From Panax quinquefolius (lineage: Eukaryota > Streptophyta > Magnoliopsida > Apiales > Araliaceae), in the NCBI GenBank assembly GCA_020205615.1, contig CM035163.1, positions 133,953,575-134,017,574 on the forward strand: a stretch of DNA of 64,000 bases, in the 5' to 3' direction. Positions within the stretch are counted from its first letter, which is position 1. Each line of letters opens with the position of its first letter. The notes beneath the pieces are model-generated. The model searched no databases, was not told the DNA's origin, and worked only from the letters and a program-made list of their open reading frames with translations. Of this stretch, positions 33,360 through 47,194 are shown piece by piece. Both the position numbers and the translations under genes were made by a program.

Positions 33360-35774
33360 TGTGACGCCCCCAAAATAGGTATACATCACCCATTTTAGGT
33401 CGTCAATAACATGGTACAGAAACAACTATAATTTTATTAATACATCATAAAAAAGTGTGAGTTTAAATACAAAATATTGTCTTCTAGACAATATCCATAC
33501 CCAAATAAATCCTTATCACAATTATTGATACATTATTTTACAAAAATGGTGAGGATTACTAAACAACTCTCTAGAACCATCATTCCATACCCCAGACTGC
33601 ATTTCGCTACATTCTCGCCTCCTGAGAAGAAAAATAGAACAAAAAGGAAAAGGGTGAGCTCAACTAGCCCAGTAAAGAATATTATGACTAAGATAATATA
33701 GAACAAATTATCGTTAGTCTTCAACAGGAAAAAAATCCGATAAAATACAATAGACAACAAGTTTCAGATCAATATTCGCAGCGGAAATAATAATTCATAA
33801 AAGAGTTACGTAGAGAATGAAATCTACTACTATCTATGAATTTAAAAGTCCATCATCAATATTTTATCCCTGTAACATCAATCAATATTCATCCTGAATC
33901 AAATATTCATCTTTGCACTACAGGCCAAAGATATTCATTAGTCGGTAATGTTCATCTCAACACCTGTACATCTTTGCACTACGGGCCAAAGATATTCATA
34001 ATAACATCAATCATCTTTGCACTACAGGCCAAAGATATTCAGTAACACCATCATTTAGGACTGAGGATGATGAAAAATATTTAAAGAAAACGAATCCACT
34101 GAAACAAAAGAACAAAGGTTAAGGATTCGTACTTTACTCAATCCGAGTTCAAAAATATTTCATAAATAATCATACTGAAGTAAAATTCAAGAATGATCAA
34201 AACATGGATACAATCAAAGCTAGTATCCATAATAGATATTTTCGACAAAAACAAAAATTTAATTTTTCTGTGAATAGTGTCGTATTCGTGAATAAAGGCC
34301 AGATACGTGAATAAAGGCCGATACATGAATAATAAGAATTCGACACTAAAAGACAAGAATTTTACAAAAAAAATACTTTCAATATTTCGGCATAATGATA
34401 TTAGAAGAAATAATACCATTTTAAAAAAAAATAATATCCCTTACCTCGAAAAGACAGTACTTCTATCTGAAATTCTGAATATAGTGCTGAAGGAAACTTG
34501 CACCGTATAACCACACTCAAAGTATCAAAATACTCACAAGAATACACTCAATATATAGAGAGAGAAATAGAGAGAAAACTTCAGTTTCTGGTGTGATTTT
34601 CAATTCTAACTTAAGCACCCTATTTATAGAAAAATGCTTAGAACACCAAAGCAAAAAATTTAATAAAATAATAATATATTATATAATTTTCCTTAGCCCA
34701 CCTCTAGACATCTGAATTCAGCCATTAACATGTGCAAGTGAGGGCCACCAAATTATAAAAAACGTTTTTCTAACAAAAATCATTTAAACTCCAAAAATCA
34801 ATTCACACCCGATATACCGAAACTTCAATCATTCACAATAAATAGCCCTTTTGTCAAAAAAATTCAAACCACATATCCTTTCCATAGGAAATTTCATTCT
34901 CTACAACTTTGCAGAAGAAAGTTTTTTCAAATTCCAAACAGAAATTGACCGAAATCCACAAACGGACGATTTTACAGGCTATAATCAAATTTCGGTCAAG
35001 AATTGGGGTCCACCGACACACAAAACATGTGTTAATCATTTAATGCCACAAAAATACTCTTCCTCCTCATATACTCATATATCCCAAATTCATTATAAAA
35101 AATATCACTATTAATATATTATTAAAATAATATATTTAAATGAATTATTTTATCAGAAAAAGATAAATTATTAATTTTCAATAACTGTCACATTAAATTT
35201 TTCTCCATCTTATATCCACATAAAATTAATATTTTCCTCATCATATAAATTAATAATTAATTATTCACAAATAATATTACAGAATCACATTATCGACAAC
35301 CGCATAGCTTTTCAAGAAAGAGGGGGCTTTCCAATAAGGATCTCTCCTTACTGGCGCGCAATTAGATGACCAAACCTCTCCTTAGATGTAACTTTCTAGA
35401 CATTTCCAATAATGTTATCTAATAATATTATTCAGGATAATATGAATTATTGTCTCGATAATGGAAAATACTTTGTGCAAAGGACAATTATTAAAACAAC
35501 AAAGAATATAAAATATCAACGCAACAATTATTGAATCAATAAAATAAAATATCGAATAAGAATTACGTAACAATTATTAAGTAGTACTTTCACGTAAGAA
35601 TCAATAATTGGTGCAATACCGCAATCTTCTTGTGTTTTAACCAACGGGTATTCTAATCTAGAATAACTATCCGCTATTTATAAATAACTTATTTTTGTCG
35701 TTTTTATTCCTCTAATCGCTTTCCGTTATGGAGCCCACACAAAGCTGCGCCATTGTACGAATATTCCCCGACAG
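33360..35774 (-). repeat. 5' LTR of the second Tekay element, end missing
   Basis: It starts TGTGACGCCCCC. It contains three copies of CTTTGCACTACAGGCCAAAG or variants at 33910-34040. It ends in the ATATTCCCCGACAG region instead of the canonical GGGGTCTTACA. About 180 bp present in other LTRs are missing at the fusion with copia sequence. Confidence 0.82.
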
Positions 35775-36171
35775 TAAAAAAATTGAGTGCTCTACACGGA
35801 ACAAAGAGGAGAGGAAGAAAATTAGTAAGTGCAAAAGAAAAATTGCAGTAAATTGAGAGGGTTTTGGTGAAGGTTTATTCACAGATTTGTCATCATCTTT
35901 TTGGATTAATTAATTGCTTGAAGACTTTAATTAATTTGAAGGTTTTGGGTGGTGAGATAATTTGAGTTTTCACTCAAATTGAGGTATTCTTGTATTTTCT
36001 CAATTTCTTAATATTTCAAGTTTTTAGTTATAAAACTTGGAAGGACTTTGTATTCATAGTTGATTATAGTGGAATTTTTCGGAGTTTGGACCGTGGTTTT
36101 TACCTCTTAGTTTTAGAGGATTTTCCACGTAAGTTTTGGTGTCTCTTGGTTGGTTTATTTTTCGTATTATT
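35775..36171 (+). repeat. Fragment of the 5' LTR of the Tnt1-like copia element
   Basis: It matches 59485-59880 almost base for base (AAAAATTGAGTGCTCTACAC through TTGGTTTATTTTTCGTATTA). It is truncated on the left by Tekay LTR sequence and interrupted on the right by the third Tekay element at 36172. Confidence 0.9.
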
Positions 36172-38452
36172 TGTGACGCCCCCAAAATAGGTATACATCA
36201 CCTATTCTGAGTCGCCAAATACATGGTACAAAATAAAAATACAATCTTAATTATACAACAAGAGAGTTATGAGTTTAAGTCCTCATTACATTTATTGTCA
36301 CACTATTTAACAGAATAGTGAGGACTACTAGCTAATACTATCATCCGGACCATCACTCCGTTCCCCGACTCGTCCCAGCTACGTTCTCATTTCCTGAAGA
36401 GAACAGTGAAAGAAAGGGTGAGCTCAACTAGCCAAGAAGAAATATTATGACTAAGATAATGCAGAATAAATTATCAATAGTCTTCAACAATGTTAAACTG
36501 ATAAAATACAATAGACATCAAGTTTAACTGCAGTGGAACAAGCAATCCATTAAAAGAGTCAAGTAGAGAATAAAATCTACTATCTTTTATGATTTAAAAC
36601 ATTTTCATCACTTTTATCGCTGAGACTCAGCTTAATAAATAATCCACATCATCCCTGCACTACGGCCAATGATATTCATTAGGGTCACGACCACAAATTA
36701 TCCACGCACTACGGGCCAAGGATATTCGTGTATTCATCAATGGTCATGATCATGCCAACAACTGTCCATCAATGTACTACGAGCCAATGAGGACTTTTAC
36801 CACATCATTTGTAACATTGCAGTCATGATTACACCGAATAATCTCTGGTCATAATCATACGAAGTCCATCTATGCACTACAGGCCAAAGATGACTTTCAA
36901 CATAATATAAACATGAGGATGATAACAATGATATAAGAATTCAATAAAATAAGTTCACGAATTAATTTGTCTAGGAACCAATAACGTCCAAATTGTCAAC
37001 ATGATACTTCTTTGTAGAGTAAAATTCAAGAATGCTCAGAAGAATATTTCCATGAAAAGATACTGGATGAAGCGCAAATATCAAGGATATTCTACTAATT
37101 TCATGGAGTATAGAATTCAAAACTTTAACCAACTGAGTATAATAAAGAATGGAATAACAAAAGAAATCACCATGCATGCGGTACTTCGCATAGACACTAT
37201 TCCAACAGAACAATAATAACGGAACCGTCAAAGCGTAAAATTGCACCCGAAGTGATGTTCCAATGAATAATAAAGATTTGAACCAGTCCTAGGTGTAAAA
37301 CACACTTTACATGATATTCCAACAGAATAATAAAGAAGGAACCAAGTCCCAAGTGAAATTAATGACCGGCGGTGATATTCCAATGTAATAATAAAGATTT
37401 GGAACCAGTCCTGTAAAACACACTTTTACGTGATATTCCAACAGAATAATAAAGACAGAATAATAGAAGAATGTCACCAAGTATAGGGTAGCCCATGTAT
37501 ACAGGTTATTCCAACAGAATAATAAAGAATGGAATAACAGAAGTTCTCTTCATGAATACAAAAGAAATAATACCCCTTACCGTAAAAGAAACTGGATATA
37601 AGAGTAGTTAAGTAGCAGAATACTTTTTCTTTCTCTCTACGCTTTTATCTCTCTAGTTTTCAAAGTGAATTCGTAAGAAAATAATGAAGGAATGAGCTTC
37701 TATTTATAGAAGAATGGATTGCATAAGAATTAACTCATGAAACGGTCCAGATTGATTTACTTTAATCTGACTATCCATAATTAAAGCAAAATCTTTTAAA
37801 TAAAATATAATATATTCTATTTATAGTCTAATAAAACGAATAACTTTATAAAAGTTTTCTGTTTTATGTAAAAAGATTTTACTATGCAAAACACTATGCA
37901 AAACTATGCAGCAGCATTATGCAACACTACGCAACACTATCATAATAAAATATAATATAATCTAATTATTGTCTAATAAAACGAATAACTTTATAAAAGT
38001 ATTCTGCTTTTATATAAAAAACTTTTACGCTTTATTACGTTAATAATACTAATAAAACAAAACCGATTGACTTATCACATAAGCATCAATAATCAATACT
38101 TTGTGCTACTACTACGCAACCACGCCAGACATCGCACTTTTTTTACTACCGAGTAGTTCAACAAAGATTAACGGTAAAACTTCCGCCGTTATTCTCATAA
38201 AAATATTTTTGTCGTTTTCTCAATCCGACAATAATTCTGTTGTGGGGTCCACTAATGATTGTACCGTCGTACGAATATTTTCTGACAAAAAGAATATTTT
38301 TTGACCAATCGAATATAATATGACAACTTGCATACTTTGCAAAATTTGTAAATATTACCCACAACTATAACATTATATTAAATTCATTCCATAATACTCA
38401 AAAATGATAATTATAGAAAATTCATCTTTATTCAAAAAGTTGGGGTCTTACA
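36172..38452 (-). repeat. 3' LTR of the third Tekay element
   Basis: A 2281 bp LTR, the best-preserved reference for the family in this window. It has four copies of the CACTACGGGCCAAGGAT motif region (36655-36895), the TTCCAACAGAATAATAAAG array (37195-37540) and runs of ACTATGCA (37870-37930). Confidence 0.9.
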
Positions 38453-38463
38453 ACCTCCCATTC

Positions 38464-39756
38464 TTATGAAATTTCACCATCGAAATTAGGGTACGTACCT
38501 GGTATATCGAAGAGGTAAGGATACCTTGACTTCATTTCAGATTCTAACTCCCAGGTCATTTCCTCAACATCGTGGTTTCTCCACAAAACTTTGACTTGAG
38601 GTATAACCTTGGAGTGTAGAATATGTTCCTTCTTATCTAAGATTTGAACATGAACCTCTTCATACGTTAAATCTTCCACTATTTCGTCTGGTTCTAACTC
38701 AATAATGTGGTTTGGGTCTTCCACATATTTACGTAACATAGATATGTGAAAAACGTTATGAACACGAGACATACTTGGCGGAAAAGCGAGTCTATAGGCC
38801 ACGCCCTACTCGATCGAGGATTAAAATGGGCCAATGAATCGAGGATTGAGCTTTCCTCTTTTCCAAATCTCGTAACTCCTTTCCATGGAGCAATACGTAA
38901 TAACACACGATCTCCTATATCGAATTCCACGCCTTTTCGATGAAGATCAAGATAACTCTTTTGTCGATCTTGTGAGGTTTTTATACGTTGTCGGATCGTT
39001 TGAATCTTTTCCGTAGTCATACATACCAACTCCCATCCCAACAACGTTGCTTCACCCACCTCATCCCAAAGATACTGAGAACGACACTTTCTTCCATACA
39101 ACGCCTCGAATGGAGCCATGCCAATGCTTGCTTGATAATCATTATTGTAGGAAAACTCCACCAACCTGTAGAACTTGTCCCAACTTCCCTTGAGGTCAAG
39201 GACACGAGTCTTAATAAATCTTCCAGAGTTTGAATAGTCCTCTCTGATTGTCCGTCCGTCTGAGGATGATATGCCGAACTAAATCGTAAATCCGCGCCCA
39301 TAGCTTTTTGCAAACTAACCCAAAATTGTGAAGTGAATCTTGGGTCTCGATCAGAAACTATGGATACTGGCATACCATGCGCCTTACAATCTCGTTTATG
39401 TACATACGAGAAAGACGTTCAAGTGTATAAGTTTCTCGTATTGGTAAGAAGTGAGCAGAATTGGTCAATCTATCAATAATGACCCAAATTGCATCAATGC
39501 CTTGAGAAACCTTGGGAAGACCAGTAATGAAATCCATGGTAATGTGCTCCCACTTCCATTCTGGAATTTCAAGTGGTTGCAATAGACCTTTTGGTACTTG
39601 ATGTTCCGCCTTGACTCGTTGACAAGTTAGACACCTTGAGATAAACAGCGCTATCTCTCTCTTCATATTGGTCCACCAAAATGTATGACGAAGATCTCGG
39701 TACATTTTGGTACTCCCAGGATGGATTGCAAATGGTGTGTTGTGCGCCTCCATCAT
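38464..39756 (-). pseudogene. gypsy integrase with chromodomain
   Basis: Frame 39358-39756 covers the zinc-binding part and first core segment (HPGSTKMYRDLRHTFWW, CLTCQRVKAEHQ, WEHITMDFITGLP). Frame 39017-39373 covers the second core segment ([17 protein letters not shown]). Frame 38694-39164 covers the C-terminal region. Frame 38464-38802 ends with a chromodomain-like module (VKVLWRNHDVEEMTWELESE) typical of Tekay chromoviruses. Chromodomains steer integration to heterochromatin. At least two frameshifts break the protein. Confidence 0.88.
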
Positions 39757-39819
39757 GATTTTATACTTTAAATTAGGGTCGTTAGGAACACAAAGTCTGG
39801 AGTTGACTTAAAATATTCC

Positions 39820-40847
39820 TTATTCATCGATTCTTGCTTCCGGCATAGCACCTTCTTGCACTTTCTTCCTCATACGCATCAGTTCCGGATCTGTAACTTG
39901 AGCAACTTTAACTTTATCATTTAAAGTCGGTTCTACTCGTATATTCGCCATCATCACGTGGGTCCCTGGAGTCTTTAACTCTATCTCCATCCTTTGCAAG
40001 TCACACAAATGGGCCTCATATTGTCAATATCACACTCGTACCCGCATATGATCTTCTACTCAATGCGTCAGCTACCACATTCGCTTTTCTAGGATGGTAT
40101 TGGATGGTATGATCATAATCTTTCAACAGTTCAAGCCAACGTCGTTGTCGCATGTTGAGTTCCTTTTGAGTGAAGAAATATTTGAGGCTTTTATGATCCG
40201 TAAAGATCTCCACTTTCTCCCCATACAAGTAATGCCTCCAAATCTTTAGTTCGAAGACAACAGCTGCCAACTCTAGATCATGAGTAGGATAATTGCTCTC
40301 ATATTCTTTGAGTTATCGTGAGGCATAGGCTATGACTTTCCCATGTTGCATGAGAACACATCCTAACCCTTTGCCCGAAGCATCACTGTAGATGACAAAT
40401 CCCTCCGAACCAGATGGTATTGTCAAAACAGGTGCTGAAATGAGTCTTTTCTTGAGTTCTTAAAAACTCTTCTCACATTCCTCGCTCTAACCGAACTTTG
40501 TATCTTTCCAAGTCAGCTGAGTTAATGGAGTAGCGATTCGAGAAAACCCTTCTACGAATCTCCTACAATAACCAGCTAAACCAAGAAAGCTACGTGATTT
40601 GATCCATCGATTTAGGTTGCTCCCACTTTTGAATAGCTTCAATCTTCTTTGGGTCAATGATATTCCAGACTTGATACCACCACGTGCCCAAAGAATGCTA
40701 CTTCCTCAAGCCAGAACTCGTATTTCTTCAACTTGGCATAAAGCTTATATTCACGAAGCTTTTTGGAGTATCAGCCTCAAATGTTGCTCATGATCTTCAC
40801 GGGTTTTGGAATATATGAGGATGTCATCAATATAGACGACCATAAAG
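39820..40847 (-). pseudogene. gypsy RNase H and C-terminal reverse transcriptase (left of the CACTA)
   Basis: Frame 40016-40270 gives RNase H ([20 protein letters not shown], ending [10 protein letters not shown]). Farther right, about 40790-40841, the minus strand reads [18 protein letters not shown], the reverse transcriptase catalytic box. The CACTA element starts seven bases beyond, so the polymerase is cut right next to its active-site codons. Confidence 0.85.
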
Positions 40848-40859
40848 CACTACAAGAAA

Positions 40860-41040
40860 AAGGTTTATCAGCGACCGCCCATCAGCAATCGCATATAGTC
40901 GCAGATAGCCCTCGATGATCGCAGCAGCGTCAAGATAATCACGGTCACCGATGTGCACATCAATGACCACTTATAGCGACCGACATATCTCATGATCGAT
41001 ACGAAGCGAATCAAATGACAACCGTCGCTAAGTAATTTGA
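40860..41040. repeat. Left subterminal repeats of the CACTA element
   Basis: Several degenerate AGCGACCG, TAGTCGC and CGGTCAC copies in both orientations within 180 bp of the terminus. Confidence 0.7.
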
Positions 41041-41679
41041 TCAAGATGGTCCAAAACCAAAGCTGACGTGGTCCACGTGTCAAGAATCCGTAGACGCCGA
41101 TCGAGTTTGGTCATTGATTGCCTCGAACATTTGGCCGTCAAGCTAATAAAGGTCAGCCGTCCACCGCACGCGTCACCGATATGAAAAAAAATATAAACAG
41201 GTTTTTGCTGCTTTGCAGAATTCCCAAAAACCTGCACCTGTTTTGTACCTGCTTTATCCCAACACACATACACAACAAGATAAACAGCATACACAATAAT
41301 ATAAACATCCATTGTCCACCAACACATACACCAAACTAGTTTCAAAACTAGTTTAAATAACATAACTGAATATACAAGTTATAAACATACACATGCAATA
41401 ATAATATTTCAAAACTTGTTTAAGTAACATACATACATCCAAAGAAAAACTTGTGAAAATACAAGCTTATACTATAACTACAAAAGTGATATAAAGCAGG
41501 TACGTCAAGCATCATCGCCTCCGTGATCAACCTGTAATTAACAAAATAATAAAACAAGTTACAAATATATACTAACTATGTTAATATTGGTATATTACAA
41601 CAATATATACAACATATTGATTTTATACCTCGTCGCCATCCCCATGTTGTGATGTTGCTGCTGCCGCCACTGCTTTAGC

Positions 41680-42900
41680 TAACTCCTCAGGATCCAGAGC
41701 CCCCAGATGCCCGCCCAGTATCGTCAGAAGATTTCGATCTTGACATATAGCTCTCACACAACAACCGAGTATGAATAAATTGGATGGCTCGATGACTATA
41801 GTAGATTGGGTAAGAGCAGCAATGAGCCATCAAGGATGGGCGCCGTCGTTGTCCTCGACCTTTAATGTAGTTCTTCTTCAACAGACGCCTCTCCCACAAC
41901 TCTTGATCAATAAAGCGACGTGGAGTGACTTCAGATAACGCCATTCAATAAACGCTTATAAGTGTCCTGTCATCATGTTAACATTTAAATAGTTAAAATT
42001 AATTAATTTCAGTAAGCATTGATAAACAAGATCAAGTTGTTAAAATTTATTACCGCTTATCTCGGATAGCCTCAGTGCACTATCACGGTGGCTACGCATA
42101 CATCCAAATTAATGGATAGGGTGACCTCGAGACCGAGACTCCTATACAAAAAAAAGCATAATATTACTAAGTAAAAATGCGATATATTTTCTATAATTCA
42201 TGATTGTAAACATATTAAAACTTGTAATTAAATACGCACTCGGCAAAGGATATGTCAGAACTATGAAATACTACCGCCTTTGAATGTCCCTTTTAGCCTT
42301 TTTTCGCCATCGGCACACCCGAGGATCTGTTATCAAGGCAGCAGTCTTTCGCCTTTTCACCCAGCTCTCAACCTCCATCGGACACACATCTCAAATTTAT
42401 ATACGGCTCGGGTGCACCACCAGGACTATGCTCGTGCATGTAATCTTCTCCCCGGCCGATGGTCGATCTCTCGGATTGTGAAGGGCTTTTTGTCTTTCTT
42501 TTGATTCAAATTATCTTTAAAGCGACCACAAGACTTCGCCAAAATAATGTCTCAGATCACCAAAGCCTCAAGCTGGCCTCCCATTAATACCATTTCGCAA
42601 ATAAAACAACAATAATAACATTACTAAATAATTATCCTTTGAATATTATATTAATATTATCTCGTCATAATTAAAAAACATACCTAAATTTCTCGCCAAA
42701 ACAAAGATCCTTGTAGGGCGATAGGTGTGCTCACCAATGTAATCACAGTGTAGCCAATTCTCAGTAAACACAACCGTGATATGCACTTGACGATCTTATT
42801 ATCCTAAAAATCACTATAATATACAATATCAATTAGCATATATTAAAGCAATTTATATCTAAGTTATAATATTTATGAACATTTTTCAAACTTATACTTA
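41680..42900 (-). pseudogene. Possible second CACTA gene (plant transposase_24-like)
   Basis: Short frames give VTPRRFIDQELWERRLLKKN (41687-41944) with a Gly/Ser-rich end. Near 42700-42760 an ENWLHCDYIGEHTYRP-like stretch resembles the region downstream of the En/Spm accessory transposase gene. The frames are heavily interrupted. Identity rests on position inside the CACTA and partial wording, so this is tentative. Confidence 0.4.
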
Positions 42901-43311
42901 TAATACTTAAAAAAAATTCTCCAGAGTCTCCCCTACAATATAAACTAGCCACAAGCACGACGACATGCATATATGGACATTTCTAGGCACCCAAGACATA
43001 AACCAAGAGAAATATACAAATTTTCAATACAATAAGACCAAAACAATAACGATTGATCGAATGCAAATTAAAGCAGTAAAAATTCAGACTCATATACATT
43101 ACCAATATAATATCAATCAAAACATTACCAATATACAATAAATAGAATCTTAAATGCTTATATATAAATGATATATGCGGACGACGTATATTCTTGAGAG
43201 GGCGAATCAATAAGAATCCGATCATCCGGATTAGTTGGGGCCTCAAGGGCACATGATTAGGCCCCCTACCCAAGCCATGCTTTTTCTCAGGCCGCTTCGT
43301 AAGACATCTCA

Positions 43312-43530
43312 GATATTAAATAGTTTAGTACATAAACATGACAATGATATAAACATGTATATATATGAATATAAAATGATAATAAACAAAATTGCATTTA
43401 AATAGTTTAGTACATAAACATGACAAAGTTGATATAAACATGTATATATATGAATATAAAATGACAATAAACAAAAATTGCATTTAAATAGTTTAGTACA
43501 TAAATATGACAATGATATAAAAAATATGTA
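43312..43530. repeat. Three tandem copies of an 86 bp unit inside the CACTA
   Basis: The unit includes AATAGTTTAGTACATAAACA and GTATATATATGAATATAAAA. The third copy is shortened. It lies just downstream of the transposase gene, near 43560. Confidence 0.85.
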
Positions 43531-43559
43531 ATGCTAAACATACATTTCATTTGTTCAAA

Positions 43560-46500
43560 TGTCAATGTCCGATTCGTAATCATCTTGTATCGTGTTGCAG
43601 ATTCATAACCATCATCCGCTTTCAGATTCAAGATCGTCGATTCAATCAATAACTCTTCCTCCTCAAGATCAATGTCATCCGACACAAGTATCGACTCAGA
43701 TCTAATTCATGTGGTTCATCTCCACCATCTAACCGGATTACTTCATTGTTGTCCTTCACATTTATTATAGTTTGACTATGAAGCATCCGCTTCGTAAATC
43801 TCCCCATCAACTAATTCTACACGACTACGCCATGGAGTAGTATGAATTACAACTTGCCAATCAGAAAGCGGTCTATCCCTTTTCCTAACAGTGACTAGAA
43901 GTGTAGTATACTTGTACTGCTTGAGTTGGTAAAACAAACGGTTCGTTGGAGTTCGCAGACTCTATGGAGGTCAATATCGACGATTCCATGTCCGCCAACA
44001 CGTATCCCTTTTTCTAAATCAAACCAACCAAGACTTGAACAAATGAATACGACCCCATGACGCGTTCCTCTTGTACGACAACTCTACGATTTCCTCCAAC
44101 TCCCCATAAAAGGCACGACCAAGCTCATCAGAATAATCTCCTCGACACACACTCCGTAGTTCGTTGTTCTTTTTACCGCCCCTATACGCCTTTGTGTGAA
44201 ATTCACAACCATTTATTTTGTAACCATCATACCGAGTTGGTCCCCGTCTCGTCCCATAGCTAGACTTGTACATTAGCCTAATCGCTGATCCCTCAACAAA
44301 GCCTACAAAAACTCCATCTTATTAAATGAAGTCATAGTTAACATAGAGTATATATATATATATATATATACGCGTGCTTAAAAATTGAACTTACTTTGTC
44401 CTTTAGCCAAAGTGCAAAGTTTTTATCCCGATTGATTTGAATATCTTTATCAGTTTTGCCGAGATGCTTCACTTTTAACTCATCATCGTACAATATATAC
44501 CATGTTATAAACATTAACATATTGGAATAAATTTTCAACTTAAAAGATAAATTATCAAGTTTACATGTGTACCTCACAAATTCGGCTAATCTCCTCAAGA
44601 ATCGAGAAGAATGTAAGTATGCGCAAAGATGTAATTCTTGCTCGAGAGAGGAATATGCGCTTCCCTTTTCCATAAGTCACGCCCGATAGACCAAATACAG
44701 AGAGCCACCATTTAAGTTCAACATTTTCCCCATCATCATGTCTCGATACTCGATTGGCCTTTGTCAAGACTTCATCTGGAAAATAGTCTGAGACAAACGT
44801 AGATATCTCATCGAAATCAGATGCCTCAGATATCGACCCCTCGACATAAGCTCTATTCTTCACCTTCCTCTTAAGGTTTCCCATCACCCTTTCGAAAGGG
44901 TACATCCATCTATATTGAACTGGACCCCAACACGAGCTTCATAGGGAAGATGGATTTGCAAATGCTCCATGGAGTCAAAAAAACCAGGTGGGAATATTTT
45001 TTCCGGTTTACACGTGATCTCTATGATGTTCTTCTCAAGTACGTATATGTCCTTCTCATTTAATGATTTTGAACATAAGTCTTTGAAGAAACGACTAAGA
45101 TCCGCACAAAGCATCCCATATTGGTTTATCAAGCGGATCCCAAAATGCTATAGTAACGAGCCTCTCCATGAACCACGATACCATGACTCTTTCATCCCTT
45201 GCAATTTCCCACCCGTAACACACCTTGCAATGTTTGACGATATCCATCCGGTAGTTTCAGAGACTTAACCCATGTGCACACATCTTCAACTTACTTTTTG
45301 GACAATGTGTACCTTCAGATGCGCTTCGACAATCTTACCATTAGAGATTCATAAAGTTCTAATCCGGGACGCTTACAAATATCTTTCATGTCCAAACGTG
45401 CCTTTATCTTTATCTTTTGTCTTCCCCAGTAATATCTCATCACAAAGTTAAACACATTTGTCAAACACATTCTTCTCAATACGCATCACATCTAGATTAT
45501 GATTATAATCAAATTTTTGTAATTAATAAGGCGCTTCCCAAAAGATGCTTCTCCAAACCCAAGCTTATGAGAGATTCACCAAACCCATTGATTATGTTTG
45601 TGGCATCAACTTTACCAAATGGGATAACCGCAATCTCATCACACGATCTCGCATCTCCGTTCCTCCCGATAATCGCAAGTGCATATATCATTGTCTACTT
45701 TCCCTTTCCTGAATTGTTCTCTATTTCTTCGAAATGGGTGATCTACTGGTAAGAACCGATGATGACAGTCAAACCAACAAGGCTTTCGACCTTTTGATAG
45801 ATTAAATGACTTTGTATGCTCCATACAATACGAATAAGCCAACTTTCCGTGTGTACTCCATCCAGCTAACATACCATAAGCTGGGAAGTCACTTATAGTC
45901 CACATAACCGCTACTCTAAGGTTGAAATTTGTTTTCGTTGCAACATCCCAAGTCTGTACTCCATCCTCCCACAATACCTTCAACTCGTCTATAAGAGGTC
46001 TCAAGTAAACATCTAAGTTCTTTCCAGGACTCTTAGGACCAGAACCACGAGTGAAAGAAAAACAAGTATGGTCATTTCATACACATCCAAGGAGGCAAGT
46101 TAGACGAGATACAATCACAAGCCAACATGAGTACGGAAATAATGAGTGGCCAAATGGATTGAAACCATCGGTGGACAATCCAAGCCTCACATTTCTAGGT
46201 TCCAATGCAAATCCAGATGTGCTAAGTTGAAATCTTTCCAAGCCCCGCCCATCTCATGGATGATTTTAGTTCTCCATCTTTAGTCGGAGATTTCGTGATG
46301 CCAACTCATATGTTCAAATTGTTTCAAGACATGTACAATCTTTTTAGCCGATGTGTTATTGGAAAATACCTTAGAATCTTAAACGGTATACTTGATTTTT
46401 TTGTAGTCACGCCCTCTTTATTAGGCTTAAATCGATCATGACTGCAAAACGCGCACCTTGTCATCTGTTCATTTTCCTTATAAAACAACATGCAATCGTT

Positions 46501-47036
46501 GGGACATGCATCGATCTTTTGGTATCAAAGACCCAACTTCTTCACCATTTTCTTACAAAAGTAATAGTTATCAGGTAATTTCTCACCGTCAGGCAACATA
46601 CTCTTAATGGCCTTCAAGAGCGACTCAAAACACTCATGGCTCATGTTGTGATCAACCTTGATGTTAAGTAATGTCGCCACTGCAGACAATGTAGTGTGTT
46701 TGGTGCAACCATGCCACAATGGCTCGCTACCCTCGCCTAACAACTTAAAGAAGTCTTTGCATCGTAATTCATAGGTTGCTCTCTCGCTTTGCTCCCAATC
46801 AAAATCGCCCCGCAATATCATGAACCATTTCATTCATACGATGAGTACTACTCGCCTCGAATTGTGTACTTGTGTGATGCCACCATCTCTTCTCTCACCC
46901 CCATGTGCCCACCAAAGATTCTTCGCAATTTTCTCATGAACCCGTAAACAAGTAAATGATAGTTTACCATGTCTCTGCCCATATAATTTACATTCTTACA
47001 CTTCAAACATGGACATCGATTCATGCGACTTACCAT
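43560..47036 (-). pseudogene. CACTA TNP2-type transposase, broken
   Basis: In minus order: a transposase-associated N-terminal domain (CPCLKCKNVNYMGRDMVNYH, 46848-47036); a linker frame (46525-46833); and the TNP2 core (RPLIDELKVLWEDGVQTWDV and AYGMLAGWSTHGKLAYSYCM, 45639-46004). Then come a DUF4218 region (FFKDLCSKSLNEKDIYVLEK, 44884-45132; MYPFERVMGNLKRKVKNRAY, 44561-44905) and a DUF4216-like C-terminal region (44019-44273). The order matches intact TNPD proteins, which cut at the CACTA termini. At least five frame breaks are present, though some gaps may be introns, as near 44290-44400. Confidence 0.85.
44346..44370. repeat. (TA)n microsatellite
   Basis: Short TA run within the CACTA transposase region, likely in an intron. 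Confidence 0.85.
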
Positions 47037-47194
47037 TCATACATTCCGGTGACTATATGATACTCCAAAAAACACTTGGCAACCAAATTCTAAACTCAAA
47101 TTGTAAGACTCTATCTCGGGCACTTGACTTTCGTCGTGCCATCCAACTACAAATCTCTAATAGAGGTCCATGATTCCACTAATACCTACTACGC

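Larger units (their letters stand above)
28292..35774 (-). mobile_element. Second Tekay-type gypsy element, truncated at both LTRs
   Basis: The left (3') LTR keeps only its outer 567 bp (28292-28858) before jumping into the integrase C-terminus. The right (5') LTR starts at 33360 but is cut at about 35774, where copia LTR sequence begins. The shared LTR part differs by about 3 percent by eye, so it is younger than the others. The internal order on the minus strand is gag, protease, reverse transcriptase, RNase H, integrase. The primer-binding site is a perfect TGGTATCAGAGC (33346-33357). All frames are interrupted. Confidence 0.88.
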
